From positions 12,462,001 to 12,526,000 of the forward strand of contig OW051497.1 in assembly GCA_932521035.1 (NCBI GenBank): DNA of 64,000 bases, in the 5' to 3' direction. Shown here piece after piece: positions 24,012 through 36,600 of the stretch. The position numbers and the translations under genes are program-made. The stretch is from Oscheius dolichura. Taxonomy: Eukaryota > Nematoda > Chromadorea > Rhabditida > Rhabditidae. The stretch's first letter is position 1; the number at the start of each line of letters is the position of its first letter. The notes beneath the pieces were generated by a model, which searched no databases, was not told the DNA's origin, and was given only the letters and a program-made list of their open reading frames with translations.

Positions 24012-27000
24012 GAAGTTTGAGCAGCTGTAAGGTCTGGCTTGGCGGCCGCGTTTCCTGCCCGGGCAAAAAGGTTCCATCACAGCCTTGTAATATGGTCGGC
24101 TCACCGGAATGTATCACCGGAGAGAAAGTTCTTGACGGCATGGTTGCCCTTTAGTCATAAAAATGTCCCCGCAAAAAGAAGTCTAGACGTCGTTAGGGAA
24201 GGGAACTATACGAACTTTTTTGGCTGTGAGACAGCATAGGGATAGATCGCGGTGGAATCGATGCCCTCTGGGCTTGCCGCTTTCAAAAGGAATGGTGATT
24301 AGATAGGATAATAAGGTCTGACCTCTACAAATCCTCGACAAAGAAATTCCTGTGCCACATTTGTGAAGTCCGCAATTTCCATAGGGAAATATACAGGCTG
24401 GGGGCTAGTGCCCAGCGCCTCGGCGACAGCAGCCATAGCCATGACGGGGCAGGAGCTGAGACTGGAGGAGTTCAGAGGGTAGTCTGCGATGGGGGGCAGC
24501 AGCACCCGACAAAACTGCCTTCTCTGCCGCCTCTCGCGATCAGCGGCGTACCGCTGAACCCTTACTCCTCTGCGCTCTCTCACTCTCTCACCCCATACTA
24601 CACGTGCATCTTTTTGCGCCTTTGGTCTGGACTCTTTCCTTCGCGAACCCAATTCTTATAAATAGCATTGTAAACCAACCATTTGCCAGTTCTCATTAGA
24701 ATTGGGGAAACACTAGATTTAACCGGTATGTGTACCACTAGATTTCACTGACTGTGTAATTTCTGTTGGGCTTGTCAACGCTACTGATACCGGTCGTATC
24801 AAACCCAAAAATGGGGTTTCCCCGGCTTACGTAAGATTACTAACCGTTGCGGAGATATTCTTCATAATCGAACCATATTGCACTTTTAGAGTTTTTGGTG
24901 TGTGAGAAGAATCCAGAGGAGCTTTGCTTCCCTTCCTGAGTCTCATGGTTGGTGGAGGAGAATCTTCCCCTGAAAAAACGAATTTCATTAGTTTGGACCC
25001 TAAATCATTAAAGTCCGTCTCTTATCTCTGCGGGGGTTATAGCACTTTTTCCCTGGATAATAATCTCCATAACAATAAGACCACGAGTCTTCAAGAGCTA
25101 TAAAGATGCCGAAACCTGTATTCTTACAGTATGCGGGTTTCCTTGACAAATCAAAGTGTAGAGTTTTGATCACTGTGGTCGAAGAATCCAAAAATCAGCT
25201 GTGTTTTAATAGGAAAGTGCGTCGCCTGATAAGGGTGTTATCATTATTTTATGTGTAGCAAGATGTTCTTACTATACTAGTATGTACTTTTATGCCAATG
25301 CAAGAAAGAGAAAAGGTGTTGTGGATTCAAATGGTTTGTTTGCCAGATTAGAATCATTTCCAGTTCAAGGCACATCATTGTTTACCGTTCACTGGTCATA
25401 AAAGTTACGACAGAATCATTTTCTTAGACTTATTCGGTTCCAGTTATTCTCGAAAGATCTCCAACTGACTGTTCCGGCGGATTCAAAAGAGCTGTTATTT
25501 TCCGGTCGCCAGTGAATAATGAATCTGATTCAGGTGGTAACATGTCTAATCAGAGCCTTTTATCCCGCCGAACTGTTTGTCGGCACTCGTTTCATTGCCA
25601 TGGCTGCTATATTTCAAATAGGGAAAGAGTTGCTCACTTGACATCTTCCTCTCGACCTGTACAAGAGGAGGGGTTCCCCGTCTGTTCCCAGGTTTGCCAG
25701 GTGGCCTTCTCTCCAACGGATTGGGCCTTCGCTCCAAAGGATTCGGAGCCCCGTTGATCTGAACCTTGGGGATGGAGGCTTCCTCAGCCATTACAGCTCT
25801 TCCTAAAAAATAATGACTAGCTAACAAGGAGGAGAAGTATAAAGAGTACCTCTATGGAGAAGCCCCGCCGGGTAAGGGAGCCGGACATTGTCATAAACAG
25901 GATGGTGGGTCTCGAGGTCCCCAATTTCTCGAGAACCACACGATCCATAGAATAGCATAGACATATGGAAGACGGGGAAAACCTAATGGACACCTGTGGA
26001 GTCTTTTCGGGAGGAGGAGCGTGTCGTAAATCACGTGAACAGACTGTCGTAGACGTAAGAAAGGGATCTTCGACTATTGAACCACGTGCAATCAGGGGGG
26101 AAACCACCTCTCATTTATTGATGGTCGTCTTTTTTTCAAGTTTGCCATGGATCAGGTGATGAGGTCAGATAGACACATGTGTGTCTCTGTGACCCCACGG
26201 CGTCTGTTCCTTTTTTTCTGCCAAAAAAACATTTTAGAAATATTTTAAACTGTGTACCGCTTTTATAGACTTTATAAGAGAACAACACTAACAGGTAGCT
26301 GCACTTTGCCCCGGTCCCTTTTAAAACCTCCAAGAAAATGAATACCCATAATAACAAAGTAGGAAATAGTTTGCAATCTGGCGATTCGGCATTCTTTGTT
26401 CTCTGCAGGAGCCTTGGAATCTGTTACAAACAGTCTGCAAACAGATACCCGTCGGCTTGACGATGGATTGCACGTGAATGGCGCGAACATCGATAATTCA
26501 TTTATAACGATAAAACATCATAATTTTCCGCCTGGATAATAATCAAAAACGGAATACAAAGGAGTCAAAGGAGTGCAGGGGAAATATGGAGTAAGTGTGA
26601 CGCAATATGTGTGCCCCACGTGCGGCAATGGAAGCGGAAGCTGCATTGAGTATTGGAAAAAAACACATAGACGCTGCGAGCAGCTCTATGAAAATTCCAC
26701 GACACTCCACTCCGACTGGACAGCAGATATTCCCCCCTAAGGGAAATTGGATGCACCGCTTCGTTAGGATCAAGTGCTTGAGAATCTAATAGAAGTTGGA
26801 TGCAATGAGAGCAGCAGCAATTTTCACTTTCATTGATTTTCAACCACGTCATAAGCTTAAAAATGCAGACGGACGAAGATTAGCCCGGATTTAGTTGAAG
26901 TAGGAGAGAACTAAATGTTGTTAGGGTAGATCCGAGTGGGTACACGACACGCCGTCTCCCGTGGGTATTGCAATTTCATCAAAAATAAGACGAAAACTGG

Positions 27001-27354
27001 TTTTCTATGGCAGGAGGAGTGATATAAGTGTGATTGAGCACTAGGAAGTCGAAAAAATAGATAGAAAGGAAGCTGAACTCCGTTGTGACCCTCCATAGGG
27101 AACATCTCCTCGTGAAAATGGTCTGATGTCAACACATGATACCTTTATTGCTAAACGTGCACTTCTAGAAGATCGGAAGAAACGAGAGGATTAAAAGGTC
27201 ACAAAGAGAAAAGTTAAAACTGAAAGCTTTCAAAAATAGGGCAGAGGATACCGACGGCCGTGAAGTAACAGGTTGCAGCAACAGCTGACAGGGGGTTTCC
27301 CAGCTTATCACTTGGCAACTATGACAACTATCTCATGCAGTAATGCGGCAGTTA
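24012..27354. other. Unassigned 3.3 kb with possible minus-strand exons
   Basis: No family is recognised. On the minus strand, three places have protein-like composition and plausible splice sites: 25950-25530 (contains MAEEASIPKVQING and a short repeat of PNPLERR), 25190-24890 (a segment containing CYGDYYPGKKC, then EDSPPPTMRLRKG) and 24540-24299 (contains PVYFPMEIADFTN). They may be exons of one unknown gene, but I could not chain them in one frame. Beyond 26110 both strands look non-coding. Confidence 0.35.
25546..25950 (-). CDS. Possible exons of an unknown protein
   Basis: Reading downwards, a stretch ending HHPVYDNVRLPYPAG (near 25900-25850) joins through a 44-nt GT-AG intron (about 25850-25806) to an exon that reads MAEEASIPKVQING, then a tandem PNPLERR repeat, a basic proline-rich segment and KMSSEQLFPYLKY. 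Composition and clean splice sites suggest real coding, but the ends are not defined and I do not recognise the family. It could equally be a chance open frame. Confidence 0.3.
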
Positions 27355-28811
27355 TTATGCTTCTACTGTGACCATGTTTATCACTTTGGGGGATTCTTTG
27401 TCTTCAATCCGTCGCATCAGCGTCTCTCCAATTTTACCCAAAGTGTAGAAGAACCCGAATCCGAGTAGGATGATTCCCGCTCCAATAAGCACTAAACGAC
27501 AGTTAGTCCTGGTCCGAAAGGAGTACTCACTAAGCTCCATAGGAGGACCAGTTATTACAAACCCAATGACAGCGACAAGCTCAAGAACATAGACGAAAAC
27601 AGCCAGCACCTAAAAGAGTAAAATTACAACAGAGTTGGATAAGAGCTACCTGTCGATGGAAGTGGGACCCAATGAGACTGCTTGTAGGAGCCACGATCAG
27701 TACAACAGGAAGAGTTGTCTTGAAGTAACTCCACACTTCCTCTTCTATGTGTCCTTCCCAAACTACTCTGTAGTAGGCCCCAACCAAAGCATTGAAACCT
27801 TATTGTGATCATCTTTCGCATAGGGTAAGGAGCCTTACCCATGAGGACAATTGTGGTGGGGGTGGCACTCTTTTCAGACACCCGGAATAGTACAGTAATA
27901 ACGGAGAAGATGCAGATATCTACTCCTGATCCGGTAAAAGAGGTTAGCACCCCTCCAACAAATCCTGTAACCACTAGGACAACTGCCTTCCAGGGTTTGA
28001 AATCGGGGATGGTCATATAAGTTTTCCGCTTCTTTTCTTGGTTCAAAAGGAAGAGAGCGACAGCAAAAGAAGCCCAAATAGAAACAAAGAGCATCTTCTT
28101 CTGGGGCCCGGAAAGCCAATGGTCCATCTGAAACAGTCTTCTATTCATGTTTTTCTACAGTACTTACGTAGTTGAAACCAATAATCAACCCAGGAACTGA
28201 TCCAATAGTTCCGAAGAGAATTGACCGAACTTCAGTCCTTACACCCATTATGCTTATCGCAATCATGGCACACAACATAGCTAAAAGATATATTATTTTG
28301 AATCTAACTCATAAATACAGTTTGCTTCCACGAGAAGAGCAAAATCCCTCGCATCTCCCGCAGCAACGTGCATAACCAAGGTTAGGAAGGGGAAGGCAAC
28401 GGCTCCTCCACTCTCGGCAGTCAATCCAGCAACCATACCTCCTAGAACCATAACTACAGGCAGCTGCCAATGATCCTGATACAATGGGAACCAATCGTAC
28501 CGTATTGCTGTCAAGAGCCAAAGAGTCTAGAAAAGGATAACTGGGCTTTGAAACTAACTCACGAGCGCCACTCCTTCCGGCAGTAGTATTCCAAGATATT
28601 TCCTGTATTTGAACCAAATTTTGTGTATGAAATCAGCGTCGGGGGGTAATTCCACTTGGATTCCTTCATGCAAAGCCTGTCCTACAACTTGGCATAAGCT
28701 AACTGAGCAGTGGTTACCTTCCATAAAGTACTTTTTGAAAAATCCCGTCTTCTTGATTTGAATCTCCACTGGCGGTCCATCGGATGGGGCGACCTTCATG
28801 TCTAAAATCAT
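27355..28811 (-). CDS. TauE/SafE-type multi-pass membrane transporter
   Basis: Eight exons (28811-28718, 28681-28563, 28526-28319, 28280-28168, 28127-27839, 27798-27650, 27609-27531, 27491-27355) give 395 residues. After an N-terminal cytosolic region of about 70 residues there are around eight to nine hydrophobic helices in two halves. Each half contains a glycine-rich motif in a helix pair: GGMVAGLTAESGGAVAFPFL in the first and GFVGGVLTSFTGSGVD in the second. This internal repeat is the mark of the TauE/SafE (PF01925) family, which in bacteria exports sulfite or organosulfonates; animal members are uncharacterised, so the substrate is unknown. The C-terminus is a short cytosolic tail. Introns are 36-40 nt. 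Confidence 0.75.
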
Positions 28812-30084
28812 AACTTGGAAGAAGACGACAGTGGATCTGGGCAGTTCCGCTCTGGTCGAGCGTCTTTTAAAGATACTTTACAGCAGATCAAGAATTAGAA
28901 CAGCGCGCGCGTTCAGCAAAGAAGAATGTTTGTAGGATACGGCTAAATGCGGTAGGTGTAAGCCCTTCTATTGTATGTTTAATGTATTTCTGAGGTCGAA
29001 GGTAAAGAGATAATTGTTAATCTCCACGGTCAGCTGCCGAAGTTCCTGATAGATCAAAGTTAAACATGTGCGATCAGGTCTCATTGAACCCGGTATCAAA
29101 AGACGAAACTCTTGTATGTTTCGGGTTGCATTTTGCATTAGTTTACAAGTTCAGAAAATCCGGACATTCCGTAATTGGTCGCGAACGATTCGAGCGACGT
29201 CATCGAAAGTGGTCTCTCCCTAAAGGTAATAATACGCTAGCTGTGCAAAAGAACAACGCTTCAACTGGTCAACTAGCTAATTGACGGAGGAATAAAAGAT
29301 TTGCATAAGTTTTGTGATTCTGTATGGCCTGAAAGACCTTCACAGAATGGCAGGAGGAAGTGGACAGGCTCAGTTGTAACCATTCACACCATTATTGCCT
29401 TACGCCTAACTGCGCATAATGTGTTTACCGTGATCCGGATATTTTAATGGTCATACCAAAAAAGACAAGGAAGGATTTGAAATACAGACATACGAGAGAA
29501 GGTGGGTGTTATTTTGGGGTATCTTGGAAGAAATTGTAGGGGAATAGCTGGCAAAGGAGAGCCATTGTCCCCTTTTGTGTGTCAGTTTCCGAGAAGTCAG
29601 GGAAGCTAGACCGCCTCTGGTCCAAAATTTGAAATAGTCGGAAACCACCAAGACGGCTGTCAGGGGAAGATCACGGACCATGTCAAAACACGCTAGATTG
29701 AAGGATTGCTGTCGGAACAGATAGCACAGTTTGCTAAGCTTATCCCCGGCCACTGGTCGCAAACGAGTCTTGCCAATGTCCAGTCCATCAGTGTCCTCCA
29801 GCGTAGATTGAAGCTGATGCCATAGCTTCCGTTTTTCTGGACATCCTTACTAATTTGGCTGCTTTAACACATATTATGCATCAATATTTATTTTATTTTT
29901 TCTTATGCTTTTGTGAAATGACACCATATTTAAGGAGGATCATCTACATACAGGCAACACGCTGAGCTTCCGCGGGGGTACTGAGCTATATATTCTCAGA
30001 CGAGAAGAATGGCAAATATAGGGGGGACTTTTGTATGTTGTTTTTGGTTGTGAAAACTTAAAATAAGAAGAAGAGAGGAGTGCT
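28812..30084. other. Intergenic, one weak minus-strand open frame
   Basis: The only candidate is 29830-29451 on the minus strand, an open frame containing LRPVAGDKLSKLCYLF and a helix-like segment; it lacks a clear start and splice partners. I do not recognise it. The rest contains nothing I can support. Confidence 0.3.
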
Positions 30085-30482
30085 TCATCGCCGGAAACCG
30101 ACGTTTCCACACGTGGCCATGCAGTCAGCCATTGATACGAAGTTGTTCAAATTACCTCCACAGCCCGTGTATGTGAATGGCACACATTGACTCTGAAAAT
30201 ACGGTAATTTTCAGAAAATGTGAACGGATTACTGTTTGCCGGTTGAAGGCGTAACGAGTCTGGCTGCCGCCGCATGCTCCGCGGTCAATTGACAGCAGAC
30301 AGAGCTCCTCTGAATTGGAAAATATTAGTGTGCAATATAACAAAAGAATAGAATCCATACCCCCTGATCGGCCCCGTTATAGAAAAAGAAATTAAACAAT
30401 CAAGCACTCGGGAAACAAATGCCATGCAAAGCAGAAAGCATGCGAAGGAGTTATAAGAAACTGTTCTGGAGTAGTCTCCCAT
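30085..30482 (-). CDS. Small secreted single-Kunitz protein
   Basis: Exons 30482-30408, 30307-30233 and 30192-30085, all phase 0, give 85 residues: an N-terminal hydrophobic leader (CFLLCMAFVSR) and one Kunitz/BPTI domain. All six Kunitz cysteines are present, including the C2 after RGA and the C4 in TGCGGNLNNF, so the full three-disulfide fold is expected. The residue after C2 (the usual P1 site) is Gly, not Lys or Arg, so trypsin inhibition is doubtful. It lies 157 nt downstream of the stop of the giant Kunitz gene on the same strand and may derive from it, but it has its own signal peptide. Confidence 0.7.
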
Positions 30483-30638
30483 GCTGACCGAGGTAGTACA
30501 CCTCAAACAAAACACGGGAGCCACAACACATCGTATAGTTTCTTATTGGACACCGGTTTTGACAATACACGTTAGATTCCTAATTTAGGATACTGGGAAA
30601 AGAACTGAAACAAGCACGCGTGGCGGCTGGCAGCACTG

Positions 30639-33600
30639 TTAATGATAGCCCTTGTCGCAACAGATTTCTGTGCATTTTTGAAGGCTCTCAAAACTGTTTA
30701 GGTTTCCTTGACATCCACCAAATCTGAAAATATTCTTATTGGATAATTTCGAGAGCTCACGTAAACTTTTTGCAAATTCCCGCATCTCTATCATAGGCAT
30801 ATCTGGTCTGGTTGCCATTACAAGGGCCAGAATCTTTTGGTATTGGACAGAATATTGCTGGAATTGTTAACAGTATGGCCCACTGACGCTGAACTAACCT
30901 GGATCTGGGCAGCAGACACTCTTCGAATCCCTTTTAGAAACATGACAGACATTACCACTTGGACAGGTTGTATCAATTCCACAAACTTCCATTTTCCCAC
31001 CGGTAACTAATGGCTTTCCATGGGGGCAGAAACCACGGTATCCTAAAAGTTTCTGTTTTTGGGGACAGGCAGGAGAGTTACCTGGACAAGCAATTTGACA
31101 TTGTGCTTTTGTCGCGAAGTTATTTTGATTTCCAGCTATTCCAGTATATTCAAATGGGCGGCATTCATCATTGACTGCATCATAGTAGAATCTCAGCAAT
31201 TGAGCTTCTCCAACCCCGGTCATTAATTGCTGATCACATATTGATCCTATAATACGTGTTAATTGTAAATCAAAGAGCATGATACCTTTGTTTGCGCAGC
31301 ATACTGTACTTCTAGAGTCGGCTCCAACATGGCAGTAGTAGTTAGCAGGGCAGGGTTTATCATGGCACTGGACTATGCGTGATCCTTGCATCAAAGGAGG
31401 CTCGCCGGCAAAACAAACGTTTGCTACTAGAAGGAGAGAGATTTTGGAGGCAAAACGCCTTACTTGGTTTACATTTCTCCTGGCATTGCTTCTTCGTGAC
31501 GAAGTTATTCTCATTCCCGTGTTTTCCTTTGAAGGAAAAGGAGAAGCAGTCCCCTTCCACCGGATTGTAGTAGAACCTTGTGTAATTCATTTCGCCCTTT
31601 CCTTCGCTCAGAAAAGCATTGCAAGTGTCTTCTATAATGTTAGCGTTAGTCAATTCACTCGTTGTAAGTCTCCTACGATTCAATTTCGGACAGCAGTATG
31701 AATCCTGTTCTCGGTTAGGATCACCTGCCAAGCAGAAAAATCCAGTCGGGCAATCCTCCCTTGCCATTGGATTACAAGACAGTGGCTTTCCGTCCTCCGT
31801 TTTGGCAACGTTGCCCATGCAAGGATTTTCGAAGACTAAAATGGGGGTTCAGGGAAATGCAAGCAAAACATGAAAACTTTAAAGCACATGCAAGCTTAAG
31901 GGGAGCCGATCACGGTGGGTATAACTGGTTTTTCTTTTGGTTAGTACCTGGACATGTCCTGTCACACTCTGCTTGTTGCAAGAAGTTGTTCTGATTACCA
32001 CGCATTCCGTTGTATTGGAAGGGCAGGCATTGCTAAACAGACGGTTTCCTCAGCTTCTCAGTAGTCCTTACCCTCTCATCAGGATTGTAGTACCACCTTC
32101 CAAGACCAGCATTTCCTGTTCCTGGAGCGAGCGGCACCGAGCACGGGTTTGTAGCTAAAGGATATTTACCCCAGAAAGAGATCCTTGTTTACCTCCTGGG
32201 CAACAGACGGTCGTCTCTGGAGTTGCTCCCAAATGGCACCAGAAATTAACGGGGCAAGCATCTTTGTTTGTTGCTGAACAGAAGAGAACTTGTCCGGCCG
32301 CGGTTGTGGCAGGCTGTCCGATACAAGGGTTGTCCAGCGGCTGACAGGCTAGCTGGCAAGCGCGAAGAGTAATGAAGTTGTTCTGATTTCCCTTGAGGCC
32401 ATTGTAGACGAACGGCCTGCACGTCCTCGTGGTCTGGTCGAAGTAGAACCGATCTAAGTTGGCATTTCCCTCTCCCGTTGACATGGGCAAGTTGCAGATA
32501 TTGGTAGCGGCACCAGGACAACAGACAGTCGTGGACATGTCTGATCCAATGTGACACCAGTGGTTGAGGGGGCATGTGTTGAGGTTGGCAGAAGAGGAGC
32601 ACGTCTGGGGGCGACCGTCAATACCGGCGAATGGTCTTCCCTCGAAGCAGGGGTTGGGACCGCACAGATCTTCACAATCCTATAAGATAGCAAATGTTTT
32701 CCTAAGAGAAAAAGAGGTACTTGTCTGTTGAGGAAGTTGTTTTGGTTTCCATGAAGACCAGCATATGTGAAGGGTTGGCAAGTAGACGTCTGTTGGTTGT
32801 AGTACCATCTGTCCATGAATTGGTTTCCATCTCCGCGAGCTAAGGGAAGAACACAAGGGTTGCCCTCTAAACTTTAGACCATTTAAATTGATGCTTTGGC
32901 AGTACCGCTAGGGCAGCAGACTGTCGTATCGGGAGTAGCTCCAATATGGCACCAGGAAGAAGCAGCACATGTATTCGCTCCGGCAGAACAAGTCTGTGGA
33001 GGAAGCGGAATAGGTTGATTGCAAGGATTCGTGAAGACTGAAAAGGAATAGCTGAACTCGGAAAGAGAATTCTTTTAAAAGAGCGGGTAGGAGAAGAAGC
33101 GAAACCAAGCAGAAAAGGAAGTGTTCTAATAGTGATAGAGTAGAAGCGATCGCACAGCGAATCACCGTTGCAGGTAGCCTCGCAGTCCTCCTTTGTCAGG
33201 AAATTGTTTTGGTTGCCCTTTCTTCCGTTGTAGATAAATTGTTTACAGGACATGGTTGACTGGTCATAGTAATATCGGGTAGCGGGGGGAGCAGATGCAC
33301 CGAGTTCGCCATCAGCAAAGGGTAACCCTTGACAAGCACCGGGAACGGTTGGTGTGCCGGGGCAGCATTGGTACTCGTCAGGAACAAGTCCCAAATGGCA
33401 CCAGTGAGAGGAGTCACAGGAGTCAGTTCCAAAGGTGCAGGGGATGGGTCTGCCAGTGTTGTCCAGCTGAGGAGTGCCCGACGGGCAGACGTTTACAAAT
33501 ACTGAAGTGGTGTTAGACTCTTTAACAGTTTAGGGCATGATGTTGTGTTTTGGAGTTGACTTTAAAATGTGTAAATGGATTTTGGCAAGAGAATTGTGAT

Positions 33601-36600
33601 AAAACATTTAGGTAACTTCTCTGTAAGTAATTTTAAGGAACTTTCATGTGTGAATAGTGGTAAAAACCTACCAGGGCAGGTCTGTTCGCAGTCCTGCTCG
33701 TTCAAGAAGTTATTCTGGTTTCCTGTCCTTCCCTTGTAGAAGAACTGTTTACACTGTCTAGTTGTCGAGTCGTAGTACCATCTGGGAAGGTTAGCATCTC
33801 CAGTTCCTACGGTCATAGGTTGCTGACAAGTTGCGGGTGGTTCCACTAGAGGAGGGGGTATTCAAGGGAGTTTTGGGATAACGGGTACCTTTACCAGGGC
33901 AACACACGGTTGTGGCTTGGTTGGCACCGAAATGGCACCAATGGGTTCCGTCACACGTGTTAGCCTGGAGAGAACATTGTAGGGGTCGGTTGTCAGAGCC
34001 CATTTGAGGCTCGCCCAGGGCACAGGGGTTGTCGAGTTCTGAAGGAGGGGTTCACTCTGTTAATATGGGAAGAGAAGCAGGTGGTTTCTCTACCTACCAT
34101 AGCAAGTTCGTTCGCAGTCTTGTTGACTGAGGAAATTGTTCTGGGTTCCTTTCATTCCGCAGTAACTGAATGGCTGGCAACACTGCCCCTGCATGTTCCA
34201 GTACCATCGAGTCAGCTGGGAGCCGCCCGTTCCCCTATCCAATGGTTGACCGCATGGATCCCCGCCTGAATAACAGAATTTGTAATAACAACCTAGTGAA
34301 GAACTCAAATATTTGGACTGGTCTTTTCACAGCACACGTTAACAAGCGGCACACAACTTACCCAAACCTACCAAAATGCATTAACCTACCGAGCATTGGA
34401 CAACAATAGTTGGTTTCGGTTCCGACATGACAGTAGTGGGCAGCTGGGCAGGGAGACTGCGGGTTACACTGCTGGTAACGGTTGCTCACTGCGTACGGTT
34501 CTCCAAGCTTGCAGGGATTTTCGAATACTGTAGCATCGTTAGCACAAGAACAGGCAGTTTACATACCTGGGCATCGTTTTTCACAAGTCTCTCTACTGAT
34601 GAAGTTGTTTGCATTTCCCTTCATACCCTTGTATTCGAAAGGAACACACTTTCTAGTTGCGCCATCGAAGGCCCAGCGAGTTGCATGGAACTCGCCCACT
34701 CCTGGATTCCGAGGAGGCGCCGTGCAAGGATCCGCGACCGCATTTGGACAACAGACAGTTGTTTCTTTCGTCTCTCCAACATGACACCACTGTTTGTCTG
34801 GACAGGTCAGACTGGCCGAGCAGGGCACTATTTTTACCTAGAAACAAACAATATATGAAAGTGTCTCAAATTACTGAATGCCGAAGAGAATTGAAGGATA
34901 CTGGACAGGGGTTGACTTGAACGGGGCACTTAGTCTCACATTCGTCTTTAGTTCGGAAGTTATTCTAAAAGAAACAAAGTCATCTCCTTGTTTAGATGCT
35001 TACCGAGTTTCCTTTTAATCCTTTGAATAGGAATTCCAGACATTGCCTGCTAGCAGCATCAAAGGAGAATCTTGTCAAAGACAAGGGACCCTCTCCTTCG
35101 GACATAGATTGCATACAAGGATCAGTCTTTCCTGGACAGCACATGGTGGTTGAAGTATCTGGGCCTGGATGGCACCAATGGGTCACTGGACAAGAGTCTT
35201 GGACGGCGGCGTCGCATGGTTGAGGCCTGCCGTTGGGAAGGAGGTACGGCTCGCCTGTTGGACAGGCGTTTATCCAGACTGGGCAGGTGGATTCACAATG
35301 CTCACGAAGTAAGAAGTTGTTCTCGTTTCCTCCCATTCCTTAGAAGATGACTTTTTTTGAAAAGCAGATTGTAGTACCTTTATAGGTGAACGGTTGGCAT
35401 TGCCTGGTCTGTTGGTTATAGAACCATCGGCTCATAGACTGTGTTCCGTGTCCTTCTTTCACTAATAGTGTGCACGGATCCCCTTCCGAAGGACAACAAA
35501 CAGTTGTAGCGTCGTCAAATCCAAGATGACAGAAATAGCCACTCTGACAAGGAGCCCCTTGATGGCAGAGGAATGGTTTGTGATCCATAGTTAGTATTGG
35601 CTGTCCCACGGCACATGGATTTACCCAGACGGGGCAAGAGGCCTCAAAAATGTTTTGTGCAAACAATGACCGCCGGCTTACTTCACAAGCGTCCTTGGTC
35701 AGGAAGTTATTTCTTGTTCCCTTTGAGCCCAAATAATTGAAAGCGAGGCATTTCCTTTGAATGGGTTCGTAATAAAATCGTGTCAAGGCGCCGTCTCCTT
35801 CACCCTGTGTCATATTTTCTTCACATGGGCTACCGCCTAAACAAGACATTTCAAAGTGGCAAAAGGAGGCAGGACATGCATAAATGGCTAACTAGGCTAA
35901 ACAATGGAAATAGTTATGTAATGTGGCGTGAAAATGACCGTACACCGTACCCACCTTCCAAATTTCTCCTTCACCATTATGTGTAACCTGTATGCATGCT
36001 GAGTGCTGAAATGAGACGTATACCCGTTCCCCCCTGAACATGCAATTAGTCTAGCAACATGTTATATTTTGAAGGTTGTTTGTTAAAGACCAGTTCCCAT
36101 GATTTCAATAAACGTGCGAGCTTACCGAGAGCCTGACAACATACTGATGTTGAGGCGTCAGCTCCAATGTGGCAGTAGTAACCGGCAGGGCAAACTGCTG
36201 GGTTGCTAGCAGAACACTGTACTGTGACTCCTTGAGAACGGTAGGGAGTCCCGACACGACAGGGATTGACTGAGAAATGATTAGTGAAAGGAAGGAGATC
36301 TTACTCAGGCAAGAGGCTTCACATTCCTGCTTGGAGAGGAAGTTGTTCTCGTTTCCTTGAAGGCCTCTGTAGGTGCAGGCTTGGCATTGCTGGGTAAGCG
36401 GGTTGAAATACCATCTGAACCATTTAATTTCCCTACGGGAAGCGGGCTCCCACCTCTGGGCATTGGAGTTTCCAATACCGATGTTCAATGGCTGTTGGCA
36501 TTTGTCAACGGCAGCTGAAAAGGACAAAGCGTAACTAGGAATAGAAAGGAAAAATAAATGAACTTAATACCGGGAGGAAACAAAAACACACATGGTTTAG

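Noticed and set aside
31375-32158. Plus-strand open frames inside the Kunitz/lustrin gene
   Set aside because: They are reverse-strand shadows of cysteine-rich minus-strand exons.
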